From: a virus
Length of the DNA: 64,000 nucleotides
Direction: 5' to 3' (one strand)
IMG/VR virus record: IMGVR_UViG_3300036790_000317
Span: 1-64,000 of that record
In this document: positions 31,439 through 39,702 of the stretch, piece by piece
Numbering within the stretch: the stretch's first letter is position 1
Layout of the letters: each line of letters opens with the position of its first letter
The notes under the pieces: model-generated
Told to the model about the DNA's origin: nothing
Databases searched by the model: none
What the model saw: only the letters and a program-made list of their open reading frames with translations
Made by a program: the position numbers and the translations under genes

Positions 31439-33316
31439 ATGGCAGACATCATTGATGTCGCTGACGCGCCGGTGCAGCACCCGCTGCAGACCGCCGCGAC
31501 CGAAGCACAGTGGTATGACACGCCCGTGGACATGCTCGCCGGCCGGATGCCGGAAGCAGTCAAGGGCGCGGGGTTCGCACTCGGCGCCGGTAACCAGCCG
31601 CTGAGTGACCCGGACCAGATCTTCGACAAGTCCTTCAAGGCCGCCAAGTCACTGCGCACCGCGACTCACCAGGGTTACCACAACCCGGATTCGGTCCGCA
31701 AGAACCTGAACCCGGCCTTCTCCTCGCAGTTCGGCATGTTCCTTGCCGGCGGGGCGCCGGGCTTCGGCAACGCGGGCCTGGGTGACCTTGTCTCCCAGAT
31801 CAACTCCGCGTTCTCGCAGACCGACGCACTGAAGAACTTCACTCTCGCAACGCCATTGAGCAGCGGCTTCGTGCCGTTCGATCTCGTTGCGCCGTCCCGG
31901 CTGATTTATCCCGTCTACAGCCCGCTGCGGAACAAGATCCCGCGGGTGCCGGGACAGGGCACCAGCCGGCGGGTCAAGGTCATCACGGGCGTGTCCGGCT
32001 CGCAGACCGGCTCGCAGGGCGTCGTTGACATCTCGATCCCGGAGCTCATATCTGGTACGTCCATCTCGGGTACCTGGCCACTGAACCTCCCGGGCTCGGG
32101 TGCGCAGACGGCGATCGACCTGAATGTTCCCTACCAGTTCTTCGGCCTGACCGAGGCGCTGTCCTGGCTGGCGCAGTTCGCCGGCCAGGGCTTCGAGGAT
32201 ATTTCGGCTCTCGCGAACCTGATCCTGCTGCAGGAGTTCATGCTCGGCGAGGAGTACGCGATGCTGTCGGCCACGCCGGCAGCCCTCGCCGCTCCCGGCG
32301 CGGCAACCCTCGCCGCCAGGACCCCGGGCTCCAATGAGGTCGCGCTGACCAACGGCACGTACTACGTGTACGTGACCGCGGTCAACTACTACGGCGAGAC
32401 CGTCGCCGGGACCGCGTCCAGCTCATCGGGCTCACTGTCCAGCCAGGTTCTGGATGTTACAATCAGCCCGGTGCCTGGTGCCCAGCAGTACAACATCTAC
32501 CTCGGCACCTCGAGTACCCTGTCCTCGGTTGCGTTCCTGATGGCCGGCACCTCGGTCCAGGGTACGACGACCTACGTCGGCAAGCAGCAGGCCGGCTCGG
32601 TCGGCGCCCATAAGTTCACGCTGCAGGGTACCGTCGCGAACGCGGCGAACGGCACCCCGCCGACAACCGACACCGGTACCGGCAGGTCTACTCGCATGGC
32701 CGGCATCATCCCGACCCTGTCGGGGCAGGCCGCGACCGCGGGTGTCTACCCGGTCAGCCCGAGCACGTGGCAGGGCGGGTACGTCAACCAGTCACTGGGC
32801 ACCCACTTGTCCATCACTGGCGTCAACAACGCCCTGCAGGCCCTGTTCGACGGCTCCGGCTCCAATGCCCCGGGCGCGTTCCGGGCCGACCCGGCCGAGC
32901 TGATCGGCGAGGGCGGGGACCTGATGCGGATGTCGAACGACATCGTGCAGTCGGGGGCCGCGACCAACTACCGGCTGAACCTCACCCAGGGCGAGATGGC
33001 CGGCGTCCGCTCGGGTGCCGCGGTGTCCGAGTTCCAGAACCCGATCACCCGGTCCATCATCCAGCTGCTGGTCCACCCGTGGCTGACCCAGGGCACCGCG
33101 ATGCTGATGTCCTACACCCTCCCGTTCACGTGGTCGAACGTGGCAAACGTCTGGGAGATGGTGATGGTTCAGGATTATCTCTCGATCTCTTGGCCCGTCA
33201 TCGATGCCACCTTCCGTTATTCACTCTTCCAGTACGGGGCACTCGTAAGCCAGGCCCCCTATTACTGTGGACTGCTACAGGGTATACAGCAATCAGACAC
33301 TACACCCTACAGCTAA
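31439..33316 (+). CDS. Major capsid protein with inserted Ig-like domain
   Basis: Placed right after the protease/scaffold, this 625-residue protein has features of HK97-fold capsid proteins (an N-terminal helical arm, central S-I-P-E-L-I-S and a C-terminal E-M-V-M-V-Q-D-Y). An inserted domain at about 290-405 has the Ig/FN3-like core T-A-V-N-Y-Y-G-E-T, similar to one in the 18126 fibre, and would project from the shell. The start at 31439 has GGAGCAC ahead; an in-frame TTG lies 9 nt upstream. The long intergenic-free run with the protease supports the call. Confidence 0.8.
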   Translation: MADIIDVADAPVQHPLQTAATEAQWYDTPVDMLAGRMPEAVKGAGFALGAGNQPLSDPDQIFDKSFKAAKSLRTATHQGYHNPDSVRKNLNPAFSSQFGMFLAGGAPGFGNAGLGDLVSQINSAFSQTDALKNFTLATPLSSGFVPFDLVAPSRLIYPVYSPLRNKIPRVPGQGTSRRVKVITGVSGSQTGSQGVVDISIPELISGTSISGTWPLNLPGSGAQTAIDLNVPYQFFGLTEALSWLAQFAGQGFEDISALANLILLQEFMLGEEYAMLSATPAALAAPGAATLAARTPGSNEVALTNGTYYVYVTAVNYYGETVAGTASSSSGSLSSQVLDVTISPVPGAQQYNIYLGTSSTLSSVAFLMAGTSVQGTTTYVGKQQAGSVGAHKFTLQGTVANAANGTPPTTDTGTGRSTRMAGIIPTLSGQAATAGVYPVSPSTWQGGYVNQSLGTHLSITGVNNALQALFDGSGSNAPGAFRADPAELIGEGGDLMRMSNDIVQSGAATNYRLNLTQGEMAGVRSGAAVSEFQNPITRSIIQLLVHPWLTQGTAMLMSYTLPFTWSNVANVWEMVMVQDYLSISWPVIDATFRYSLFQYGALVSQAPYYCGLLQGIQQSDTTPYS

Positions 33317-33389
33317 CTTAAATTAGCTGTATTAAAATAACCTCAACTGTTATACTCTTTTGTAGTGCGTAACTACAAGGGAGGAAGCA

Positions 33390-34337
33390 GTGACAGGAAG
33401 ACCGGTAGACCTCGAACGCCGCAAGGGACGGCAAAATGCTTTTCTTGCGGCGTTCGAGGAGACGGGTACTATCGCGGAAGCAGCGCGCAGATCCGGGGTC
33501 GTCTTCGTTTCCCATCATCACTGGGTAAAAATAGACCCTGAATATGCAGCCAGATTTACTGAGCTTAAAGCACGGACACCTGTGCCTTCACCTAAGCCAC
33601 ATCCAAGTGGTTATCGGATCAAAGGCAAGCGCGCGGAAGTTAAGGCTGAAAAGCAGCGTCTCTTCCTAGAAGCTCTCGCTAAGACGGGTATCATTGGCGA
33701 TGCGCTTAAGGAAGCAAACAGCAGTCTCGGAGCTTTTCAAGGCTGGCGAGCTAGTGACCCTGAATTTGAGAAGCTCGTATATGAAGTTATCACTAGAGCC
33801 AAAGCAGACGGTACCCGAGATAGCATTATCCGAGAACGGCTTCGCGTTGCATCTAAGGCTGGCTGGGACGATCCAGCAAAGCGAGAGGCCCAGCGTCAGC
33901 GCCAGGTGAAAATCTGGACAGAAGAAAAACGCCAGAAGCAGCGAGAGCAAGCAAAAGGTCGCTGGAAGCGGATGTCTGATGAAGAGCGGACTGCTTTTAT
34001 GCAGCGTGCTCGTGATAGCCAGCGCCGCGGGATGATTACCCGCATCGAGGCACTGACGCTCAAAGCTCTTACGGAACGACGCATCTCATCGATGGTTCAT
34101 TTTCCGGTAAGCCTTTATGAGGCAGACATCTACATCGAGTCTCTGAATCTCGTTCTCGAATGCGATGGCAAATTCTGGCATGGTGTACCAGGGCGCAGTG
34201 AATACGATAGTCAGCGAGATGCTGCAATGGAAGATCTCGGCTATACCGTCATCCGCCTCACCGAAGAAGAAATCATCGCCGGCAACTGGTCACGGCTTGA
34301 TGCCGCCATCACTGCCTGCCGGGAAAACAACGTCTAG
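33390..34337 (+). CDS. Free-standing homing-type endonuclease (Vsr-like)
   Basis: The N-terminal half contains two helix-turn-helix-like repeats (E-T-G-T-I-A-E-A-A-R-R-S-G-V and K-T-G-I-I-G-D-A-L-K-E-A) followed by a basic helix. The last 90 residues carry Y-E-A-D-I-Y-I ... L-V-L-E-C-D-G-K-F-W-H, the E-D-x-H-D-like core of very-short-patch-repair-type homing nucleases. Codon use is much less GC-biased than the flanking capsid genes. It has its own TATACT -10 at about 33351 and AGGGAGGAAGCA before the GTG. Insertion between capsid and the next virion gene fits homing. Confidence 0.75.
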   Translation: MTGRPVDLERRKGRQNAFLAAFEETGTIAEAARRSGVVFVSHHHWVKIDPEYAARFTELKARTPVPSPKPHPSGYRIKGKRAEVKAEKQRLFLEALAKTGIIGDALKEANSSLGAFQGWRASDPEFEKLVYEVITRAKADGTRDSIIRERLRVASKAGWDDPAKREAQRQRQVKIWTEEKRQKQREQAKGRWKRMSDEERTAFMQRARDSQRRGMITRIEALTLKALTERRISSMVHFPVSLYEADIYIESLNLVLECDGKFWHGVPGRSEYDSQRDAAMEDLGYTVIRLTEEEIIAGNWSRLDAAITACRENNV

Positions 34338-34349
34338 CCTTGGAGGCAG

Positions 34350-34649
34350 ATGGCACCACAGTACGTGAACGTGAGCACGACGGCCACGTACGTGTTCACG
34401 CCCGGACCCGGGGCGTCGGTCCAGATCTTCAACTCCGGGTCTCAGCTCTGCTACATCGGCGGCGGGCCGTACGGTGGCACTGCTACCGCAGTTGTCGGCA
34501 CCGGCTTCCCGCTGACGCCGAACTCGCTGATCAACTGGTACAACGGCTACAACTACGGTGTGGGCACAACCGGCACGACCGCGATGACGATCTTCGCCAT
34601 CTGCCCCACCGGGATGACGACGCTCAATATCACTTCAGACAGCTCATGA
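34350..34649 (+). CDS. Small virion protein
   Basis: 99 residues, beta-rich, G/T/Y-rich with two cysteines. GGAGGCAG precedes the ATG. The position after the capsid gene suggests a decoration or head-completion role. Not recognised. Confidence 0.6.
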   Translation: MAPQYVNVSTTATYVFTPGPGASVQIFNSGSQLCYIGGGPYGGTATAVVGTGFPLTPNSLINWYNGYNYGVGTTGTTAMTIFAICPTGMTTLNITSDSS

Positions 34650-34708
34650 GCCGTGGCTGCTCACGCCTGGCTAGCAGACTCTCAGTAACGACCACATGAT
34701 GGAGGCTC

Positions 34709-35389
34709 ATGCCGCTCTACACCCCGCCGCTTAACGAGACGACCAGCCCGTACCAGTTCGACGGCACCATCAACGTAGGCGGCGCGAACGCCAGCACCGC
34801 CATGTCACCGATGACGCCGGCGACTCTCGGCCTCAAGGCCTGGAACTTCCCGACATGGCTGGCGACAGGAACCGCATCAGCTCTCACGCTGTTCGGGTCT
34901 GTTTACCTGTCCGCGGTTCATCTCAACTACGGGCTGTCGTACAACAATATCTATGTCCGCATCCAGGCTAACATCGGCACGGCACAGGCCGGATCGTGCT
35001 GGGCTGGCCTCTATAACTCGGCTGGCACGCTCGTTGCCACGACCAATGACATCAGCGGGGTTCTCGGTACGGCAGGTGGTACTACCGGTTATCTTGCATT
35101 CCCGCTGTCAACGACTTACACTCCGGCTGCGGGTGGCCTGTATTACACTGGGCTGCAGTTCAACTACGGAACTGCAACCTCATCTGCAGCGGCGTTCTAC
35201 ACGATGGCGAATCAGATTACCGTAACAACGAGCGCGGGTATCATCGGAGGCCCGCTGCTCGTGGCTGGCACGAACGCCTTCCCGTTCTCGGCCATCGCCA
35301 CGGTCGGACCCGGATCACTGCCACCGAGCTTCGCTCTCGGCTCAGCAGGCACTACTGGCGCATATGTCTACTGGGCGGGACTGGCGTAA
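34709..35389 (+). CDS. Virion protein with N-E-T-x-x-P-Y-Q-F-D module
   Basis: The N-terminal L-N-E-T-T-S-P-Y-Q-F-D repeats the start of the 21480 product. The body is a jelly-roll-like beta sandwich rich in T/G/Y. GGAGGCTC precedes the ATG. Likely a capsid decoration or fibre-type protein. Confidence 0.6.
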   Translation: MPLYTPPLNETTSPYQFDGTINVGGANASTAMSPMTPATLGLKAWNFPTWLATGTASALTLFGSVYLSAVHLNYGLSYNNIYVRIQANIGTAQAGSCWAGLYNSAGTLVATTNDISGVLGTAGGTTGYLAFPLSTTYTPAAGGLYYTGLQFNYGTATSSAAAFYTMANQITVTTSAGIIGGPLLVAGTNAFPFSAIATVGPGSLPPSFALGSAGTTGAYVYWAGLA

Positions 35390-35391
35390 GT

Positions 35392-35403
35392 TACGCTTAA
35401 CGG
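35392..35403 (+). promoter_or_regulatory. -10 element of a leaderless promoter
   Basis: TACGCT ends 6 nt before the GTG of the methyltransferase gene, which lacks a ribosome-binding site. Confidence 0.35.
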
Positions 35404-36534
35404 GTGCTAGATACTGAAATAACTGCCTGTGGCAGTTGCGGGGCCGGCGGCCTCGTCACCATCATCGACCTCGGCCTGCAGCCACTTGCCGAGCGCGAAA
35501 GTACCCCGTACCCGCTGAAACTCCTGCAGTGCGGGACGTGCTCACTCGTCCAGCTCAGCTACCAGGCCGACCCGCATGAGGTATTCCCGGAAGACCACCC
35601 GTATGCTACCGGCAATACGACGTTCCTCCGAAACCATTTCTCGTCACTGGCCAGGCAGCTATCGCGGCATCTTCGTGATGGTGACGTGGTCGTGGACATC
35701 GGCGCGAACGACGGCACTCTTCTCGCGGCGTACCCGGGTCAGCTTGCCCTGACCCGGGTAGCCGTCGAGCCGACCGGGCAGGCGGCTAAGTGCCGTGAGA
35801 AGGGGCTCGTCACCTTCAAGGAGTTTTTCAGCCTCGGTGTGGCCAAGGACATCCTGAATGCCACCGGCAGGGCCAAGGTCATCACGGCCTGCAACGTCCT
35901 GGCGCATGTCCCGGACGTGCACGGATTCCTGGAGGGCGTGCGGCTGCTTCTGGCTGATGACGGGATCTTCATCACCGAGAATCATGATATCGACAGCATC
36001 CTGCACGGGCTGCAGGTCGACACCATCTACCATGAGCACCTGCGGTACTACTCCGTAGCATCACTATCATACCTGCTCGGGATGCATAACCTGGACGTGA
36101 GCAAGAGCGAGCTGATTCCCTCTCACGGCGGCTCTTTCCGGGTCTGGGCTCGTCATCGCGAGAATATTCTCGTTTTCCGGGAACGAGCCCGTGAGACGGC
36201 AGCCAAACTGCATGATCTTGTTGCCGCGGCGGCAGCGGAAGGCCCCGTCTACGGGATCGGCGCCACGACCCGGGCCGTCCCGCTCATGCACTTCGGAGAC
36301 CTGGCGGGCCTGGTTACGTGCGTATGCGAGGTCAGCACGAGCGAGAAGATCGGCATGCTGATGCCGGGGACGACGATTCCGGTCATGCCGGATGAGTACC
36401 TCATCGAGCAGCAGCCTCCGCATGCGCTGATGTTTTCATGGCACATCGCCGGCAGCATCATCCCGAAGCTGCGGTCGGCAGGCTACAGGGGAAAATTCAT
36501 CATCCCCCTTCCGGAGCCGGTGATCCGGGCATGA
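35404..36534 (+). CDS. Sugar C-methyltransferase (NovU/TylC3-like)
   Basis: Three parts typical of the nucleotide-sugar C-methyltransferases are seen: an N-terminal zinc site C-G-S-C-G ... C-G-T-C (residues 9-45), a SAM-binding V-V-D-I-G-A-N-D-G-T (about 96-105), and a C-terminal Rossmann-like domain with Y-G-I-G-A-T-T-R-A. Known members add a methyl to a carbon of a keto-deoxysugar nucleotide. It overlaps the epimerase gene as ATGA, so the two probably act in one pathway. GTG start, apparently leaderless. Confidence 0.8.
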   Translation: MLDTEITACGSCGAGGLVTIIDLGLQPLAERESTPYPLKLLQCGTCSLVQLSYQADPHEVFPEDHPYATGNTTFLRNHFSSLARQLSRHLRDGDVVVDIGANDGTLLAAYPGQLALTRVAVEPTGQAAKCREKGLVTFKEFFSLGVAKDILNATGRAKVITACNVLAHVPDVHGFLEGVRLLLADDGIFITENHDIDSILHGLQVDTIYHEHLRYYSVASLSYLLGMHNLDVSKSELIPSHGGSFRVWARHRENILVFRERARETAAKLHDLVAAAAAEGPVYGIGATTRAVPLMHFGDLAGLVTCVCEVSTSEKIGMLMPGTTIPVMPDEYLIEQQPPHALMFSWHIAGSIIPKLRSAGYRGKFIIPLPEPVIRA

Positions 36535-37427
36535 AGGTACTCGTTACCGGGTCATCCGGGTTTATCGGCCGGTATATCCTCGCGGAGCTTGCCCGCCGCG
36601 GGCACGAGGCCGTGACATTCGACCTTGCTGATGGCCAGGACGCCCGAGACCGGGAAGCCGTCTTCACGGCACTCACTGGCTGTGATCACTTCATCGCCGC
36701 GGCAGCACTATGCGGTGGCGTCCGGTACATGAATGCCGTCCCGCATGACATCCTCGCCCAGAACCTGCTGATCTCGGCAGCGTCCAGTGATGCCGCGATC
36801 GAAGCGCACCAGCGCGGGGTGCTGCAAAAGATCACGGTCGTCTCATCATCGATGGCGTACGAGATGGCGGGACATGCGCCGCTCATGGAGTATGACGTGC
36901 GGGATATCCCGGCCCCGCAGACGGCCTACGGGTTTTCGAAACTTGCCGGCGAGTATCTCGCACGAGCAGCCTCGGAGCAGCATGGCTTGCCGTACACCAT
37001 CGTCCGGCTGTTCAACTGCACCGGCCCCGGTGACCGTGATCATGTCATCACCGACCTAGTGCGCAAGGTAACCCGCGGAGATAACCCGCTGCACATTCTC
37101 GGCACCGGAAGTCAGGTCAGGTGCTTTACCTGGGCCGAGGACATTGCCGAAGGCGTCGTCACGGCCATGGAACACCCGGCGGCGCTGAATAATAGTTTTA
37201 ACATCGCCTCTCAGGAAGCTACGACCATCTTCATCTTGGCAAGGAAGATCTGGCAGAAGATCCGTGATGACGAGCCTCGCATCCAGTGTGATGCTTCTTT
37301 CCCGCTGGATGTGCAACGCCGTATCCCGTCGGTAGAAAAAGCCAGGAGCCTGCTTAACTTCGAGGCGAAGACGCCACTTGACGTGATGCTTGACAAGGTT
37401 ATCCAGGAGGCACATGCCAGCACCTAA
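36531..37427 (+). CDS. NAD-dependent nucleotide-sugar epimerase/dehydratase
   Basis: An extended short-chain dehydrogenase: V-T-G-S-S-G-F-I-G-R (NAD binding, residues 4-13), serine at V-S-S-S-M and the Y-x-x-x-K pair Y-G-F-S-K. At 298 residues it has the normal length. It acts on a UDP-, GDP- or dTDP-sugar; which one cannot be told. Coupled to the methyltransferase upstream. Confidence 0.85.
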   Translation: MKVLVTGSSGFIGRYILAELARRGHEAVTFDLADGQDARDREAVFTALTGCDHFIAAAALCGGVRYMNAVPHDILAQNLLISAASSDAAIEAHQRGVLQKITVVSSSMAYEMAGHAPLMEYDVRDIPAPQTAYGFSKLAGEYLARAASEQHGLPYTIVRLFNCTGPGDRDHVITDLVRKVTRGDNPLHILGTGSQVRCFTWAEDIAEGVVTAMEHPAALNNSFNIASQEATTIFILARKIWQKIRDDEPRIQCDASFPLDVQRRIPSVEKARSLLNFEAKTPLDVMLDKVIQEAHAST

Positions 37428-37722
37428 CCGGCCAGGTTTCACGAGAACATCGGCCTGCGGGATCAAGACCATCTCGCCGATGGCAGCAAAGCTGCTGATC
37501 GCCGCGCTGACGACGGGCCCGGGATCTCCGCTGGCGCCTTATACCGGCGTAGCGCCGGACTCGAAGGAAGATAACTGCTGTGACGTGACGCTGTACTGGT
37601 ACACGGCGCAAGTTTCTCTCAGGCAGATGGCGAGAGCCGTCCAGGCCCTCAAGCCATCTGGTGTCGGCCCCGTTACCATCAGCATGAACACGCTTGGCAC
37701 GGTTACTTCTGCAGCAGTTTAA
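37414..37722 (+). CDS. Hypothetical protein, 102 aa
   Basis: Starts inside the epimerase end with CAGGAGGCAC before the ATG. The product has C-G-I-K-T-I-S-P-M-A-A-K-L-L and an E-D-N-C-C-D-V-T-L-Y-W-Y segment, beta-rich in its second half. It may be a virion or tail-completion protein rather than part of the sugar pathway. Unrecognised. Confidence 0.55.
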   Translation: MPAPNRPGFTRTSACGIKTISPMAAKLLIAALTTGPGSPLAPYTGVAPDSKEDNCCDVTLYWYTAQVSLRQMARAVQALKPSGVGPVTISMNTLGTVTSAAV

Positions 37723-37742
37723 ATTGGACATAAGGAGCATAT

Positions 37743-39635
37743 GTGCGCATACTATGGCACAGCAACGCCCCATGGATAGGAACTGGCTACGGGCAGCAGA
37801 CCGCAACCTGGCTTCCGCGCATCGCGGCACTCGGCCATGAGATAACCGTCTCGGGGCCGTTCAGCTTCGCCGGCAGCCCGATGGGGTGGAACGGCTTTAC
37901 CGTCCTGCCGGGGTCACAGGACCCGTTCGGCAACGACATCATCGCCGGGCACTACAACTACATGAAAGCAGACCTGCTGATCACCCTCGCAGACGTTTTC
38001 ATGATGGACCCGAACGTCCTGCAGGGGCTGAACGTCGCGCACTGGCTGCCGGTAGACTGCAACCCGATGGGGGAGATGGACGCGGAGCGCGTCCGCGCGC
38101 TCAGCCCGCAGATCATCGCCATGAGCCGGTTCGGGCAGCGCATGATGCAGGATGCCGGCTTTAACCCGATGTATGTTCCGCACGGCATCGACGTCCAGGA
38201 ATTCAAGCCTCCCCTGAATAAGGCAAAACTCCGCGCAGAGCTGGGCTTTGACCCTGAGATGTTCCTTGTCGGGCTGAATGCCGCGAACAAGGAAGGCCCT
38301 CGCAAGGGCATCGCGGAGCAAATGCAGGCGTTCGCAGAATTCCACGAGGAGCATCCGGGCAGCAAGCTCCTCATCCACAGCAACGGGCAGCCCAAAGGTG
38401 GCCTGGATATCAGGTGCATTGCCGAGCATCTCGGCATCCTGAACGACATCATGCTGCCGGATCAGTACGCCCTGGCATGCGGGCTCATGGGACGGCAGAT
38501 GATGGCGAACTGGTACGGGACCCTCGACGTGCTGATGAACTGCGCGTACGGCGAGGGCTTCGGCCTCCCGGTCATCGAGGCGCAGGCATGCGGGGTGCCG
38601 GTCATCACCACCGACTGGTCGTCAATGACCGAGCTGTGTGGCAGTGGCTGGAAGGTCACCGGCGAGAAATACTGGGTGCCGGGGCACAACTCCTGGTGGA
38701 TGCGGCCTTCGATTCAGCAGATGGCACACTGTCTCACCATGGCCTGGGAGCATACCCAGAACGGCAAGATCCTTCCCATGCAGAGGGCAGCCCGTGAGTT
38801 CTCCATGCAGTATGACGCGGATGCGGTGCTAACGAAGTTCTGGAAGCCGGTGCTGGATGAGCTGGAGGACAGGCGGCCGAAGGTTACCATCCTGGATCTT
38901 GCCGCGCGCAAGCAGGTGCTTGCAGTTACCGGTGATGCCCGGCGAGACATGCTGCTCATCGTGCCGTCACGCGGGCGGCCGGAAAGCGTCAGGCGGTTTA
39001 CCGAGGCGGTCAAGGCGACGTCTGAAGCACAAACGGACATCATCTTCGGTTTCGATGATGATGATCCTTCTCTGCAGGACTGCATCAGGGAGGCCGAGAG
39101 CACGCCGTACCGCACCGGGCCCCGGATGAACCAGATCGAGTGGACGAACGTGCTTGCGCTGGAGCATGCTGATGATTACCGGGTGCTCGTCTGCCTCGGT
39201 GATGATCATGTACCCCGGACGCCGGGTTTTGACACCCAGCTCCTGCTGGCACTAGACGCCGGGAACATCATCGCGTATCCGAATGACCTGGTACGAGATG
39301 ACATCCCGGAGGTTATGGCTGTCCGGTCAGAAGCCGTGAAGGCACTGGGCTGGCTGGTCATGCCGGAACTGAAGCATTACTTCTGTGACAACGTGTGGGC
39401 TGATCTCGGCAAGCACGGGAAGGTTATCGCCTACCTGCCAGATGTCATCGTCGAGCACATGCACCATCTCCGGGTCAAGGAAGTGGAGCGGGACGCAACA
39501 TACCGCGATTCTGAGCATTCCTTCATGCACGATAAGAATGAGTACGAGAAATGGCGGGCGCAGCGTCTCCCTGACGACTTGAAGAAAATCAAAACTGCCG
39601 TGAAGACGCCGGCGCTGGCTGCTCTCGGAGACTAA
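37743..39635 (+). CDS. Double glycosyltransferase (GT-B plus GT-A domains)
   Basis: The first 360 residues read as a GT4-like GT-B enzyme (I-L-W-H-S-N-A-P, V-P-H-G-I-D, G-E-G-F-G-L-P-V-I-E-A-Q-A-C-G, the E-x7-E-type donor site). The last 230 residues form a separate GT-A-like domain beginning L-L-I-V-P-S-R-G-R-P with F-G-F-D-D-D-D and C-L-G-D-D-H as likely metal and nucleotide sites. Probably adds two sugars or elongates a glycan on a virion protein. GTG start after AGGAGCATAT. Confidence 0.8.
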   Translation: MRILWHSNAPWIGTGYGQQTATWLPRIAALGHEITVSGPFSFAGSPMGWNGFTVLPGSQDPFGNDIIAGHYNYMKADLLITLADVFMMDPNVLQGLNVAHWLPVDCNPMGEMDAERVRALSPQIIAMSRFGQRMMQDAGFNPMYVPHGIDVQEFKPPLNKAKLRAELGFDPEMFLVGLNAANKEGPRKGIAEQMQAFAEFHEEHPGSKLLIHSNGQPKGGLDIRCIAEHLGILNDIMLPDQYALACGLMGRQMMANWYGTLDVLMNCAYGEGFGLPVIEAQACGVPVITTDWSSMTELCGSGWKVTGEKYWVPGHNSWWMRPSIQQMAHCLTMAWEHTQNGKILPMQRAAREFSMQYDADAVLTKFWKPVLDELEDRRPKVTILDLAARKQVLAVTGDARRDMLLIVPSRGRPESVRRFTEAVKATSEAQTDIIFGFDDDDPSLQDCIREAESTPYRTGPRMNQIEWTNVLALEHADDYRVLVCLGDDHVPRTPGFDTQLLLALDAGNIIAYPNDLVRDDIPEVMAVRSEAVKALGWLVMPELKHYFCDNVWADLGKHGKVIAYLPDVIVEHMHHLRVKEVERDATYRDSEHSFMHDKNEYEKWRAQRLPDDLKKIKTAVKTPALAALGD

Positions 39636-39702
39636 TGATCACTCTAGCAGCGCAAGCGTCAATCATTCTGGCAATTGACCGTGAACTTTACGGTTTCTGT
39701 TT

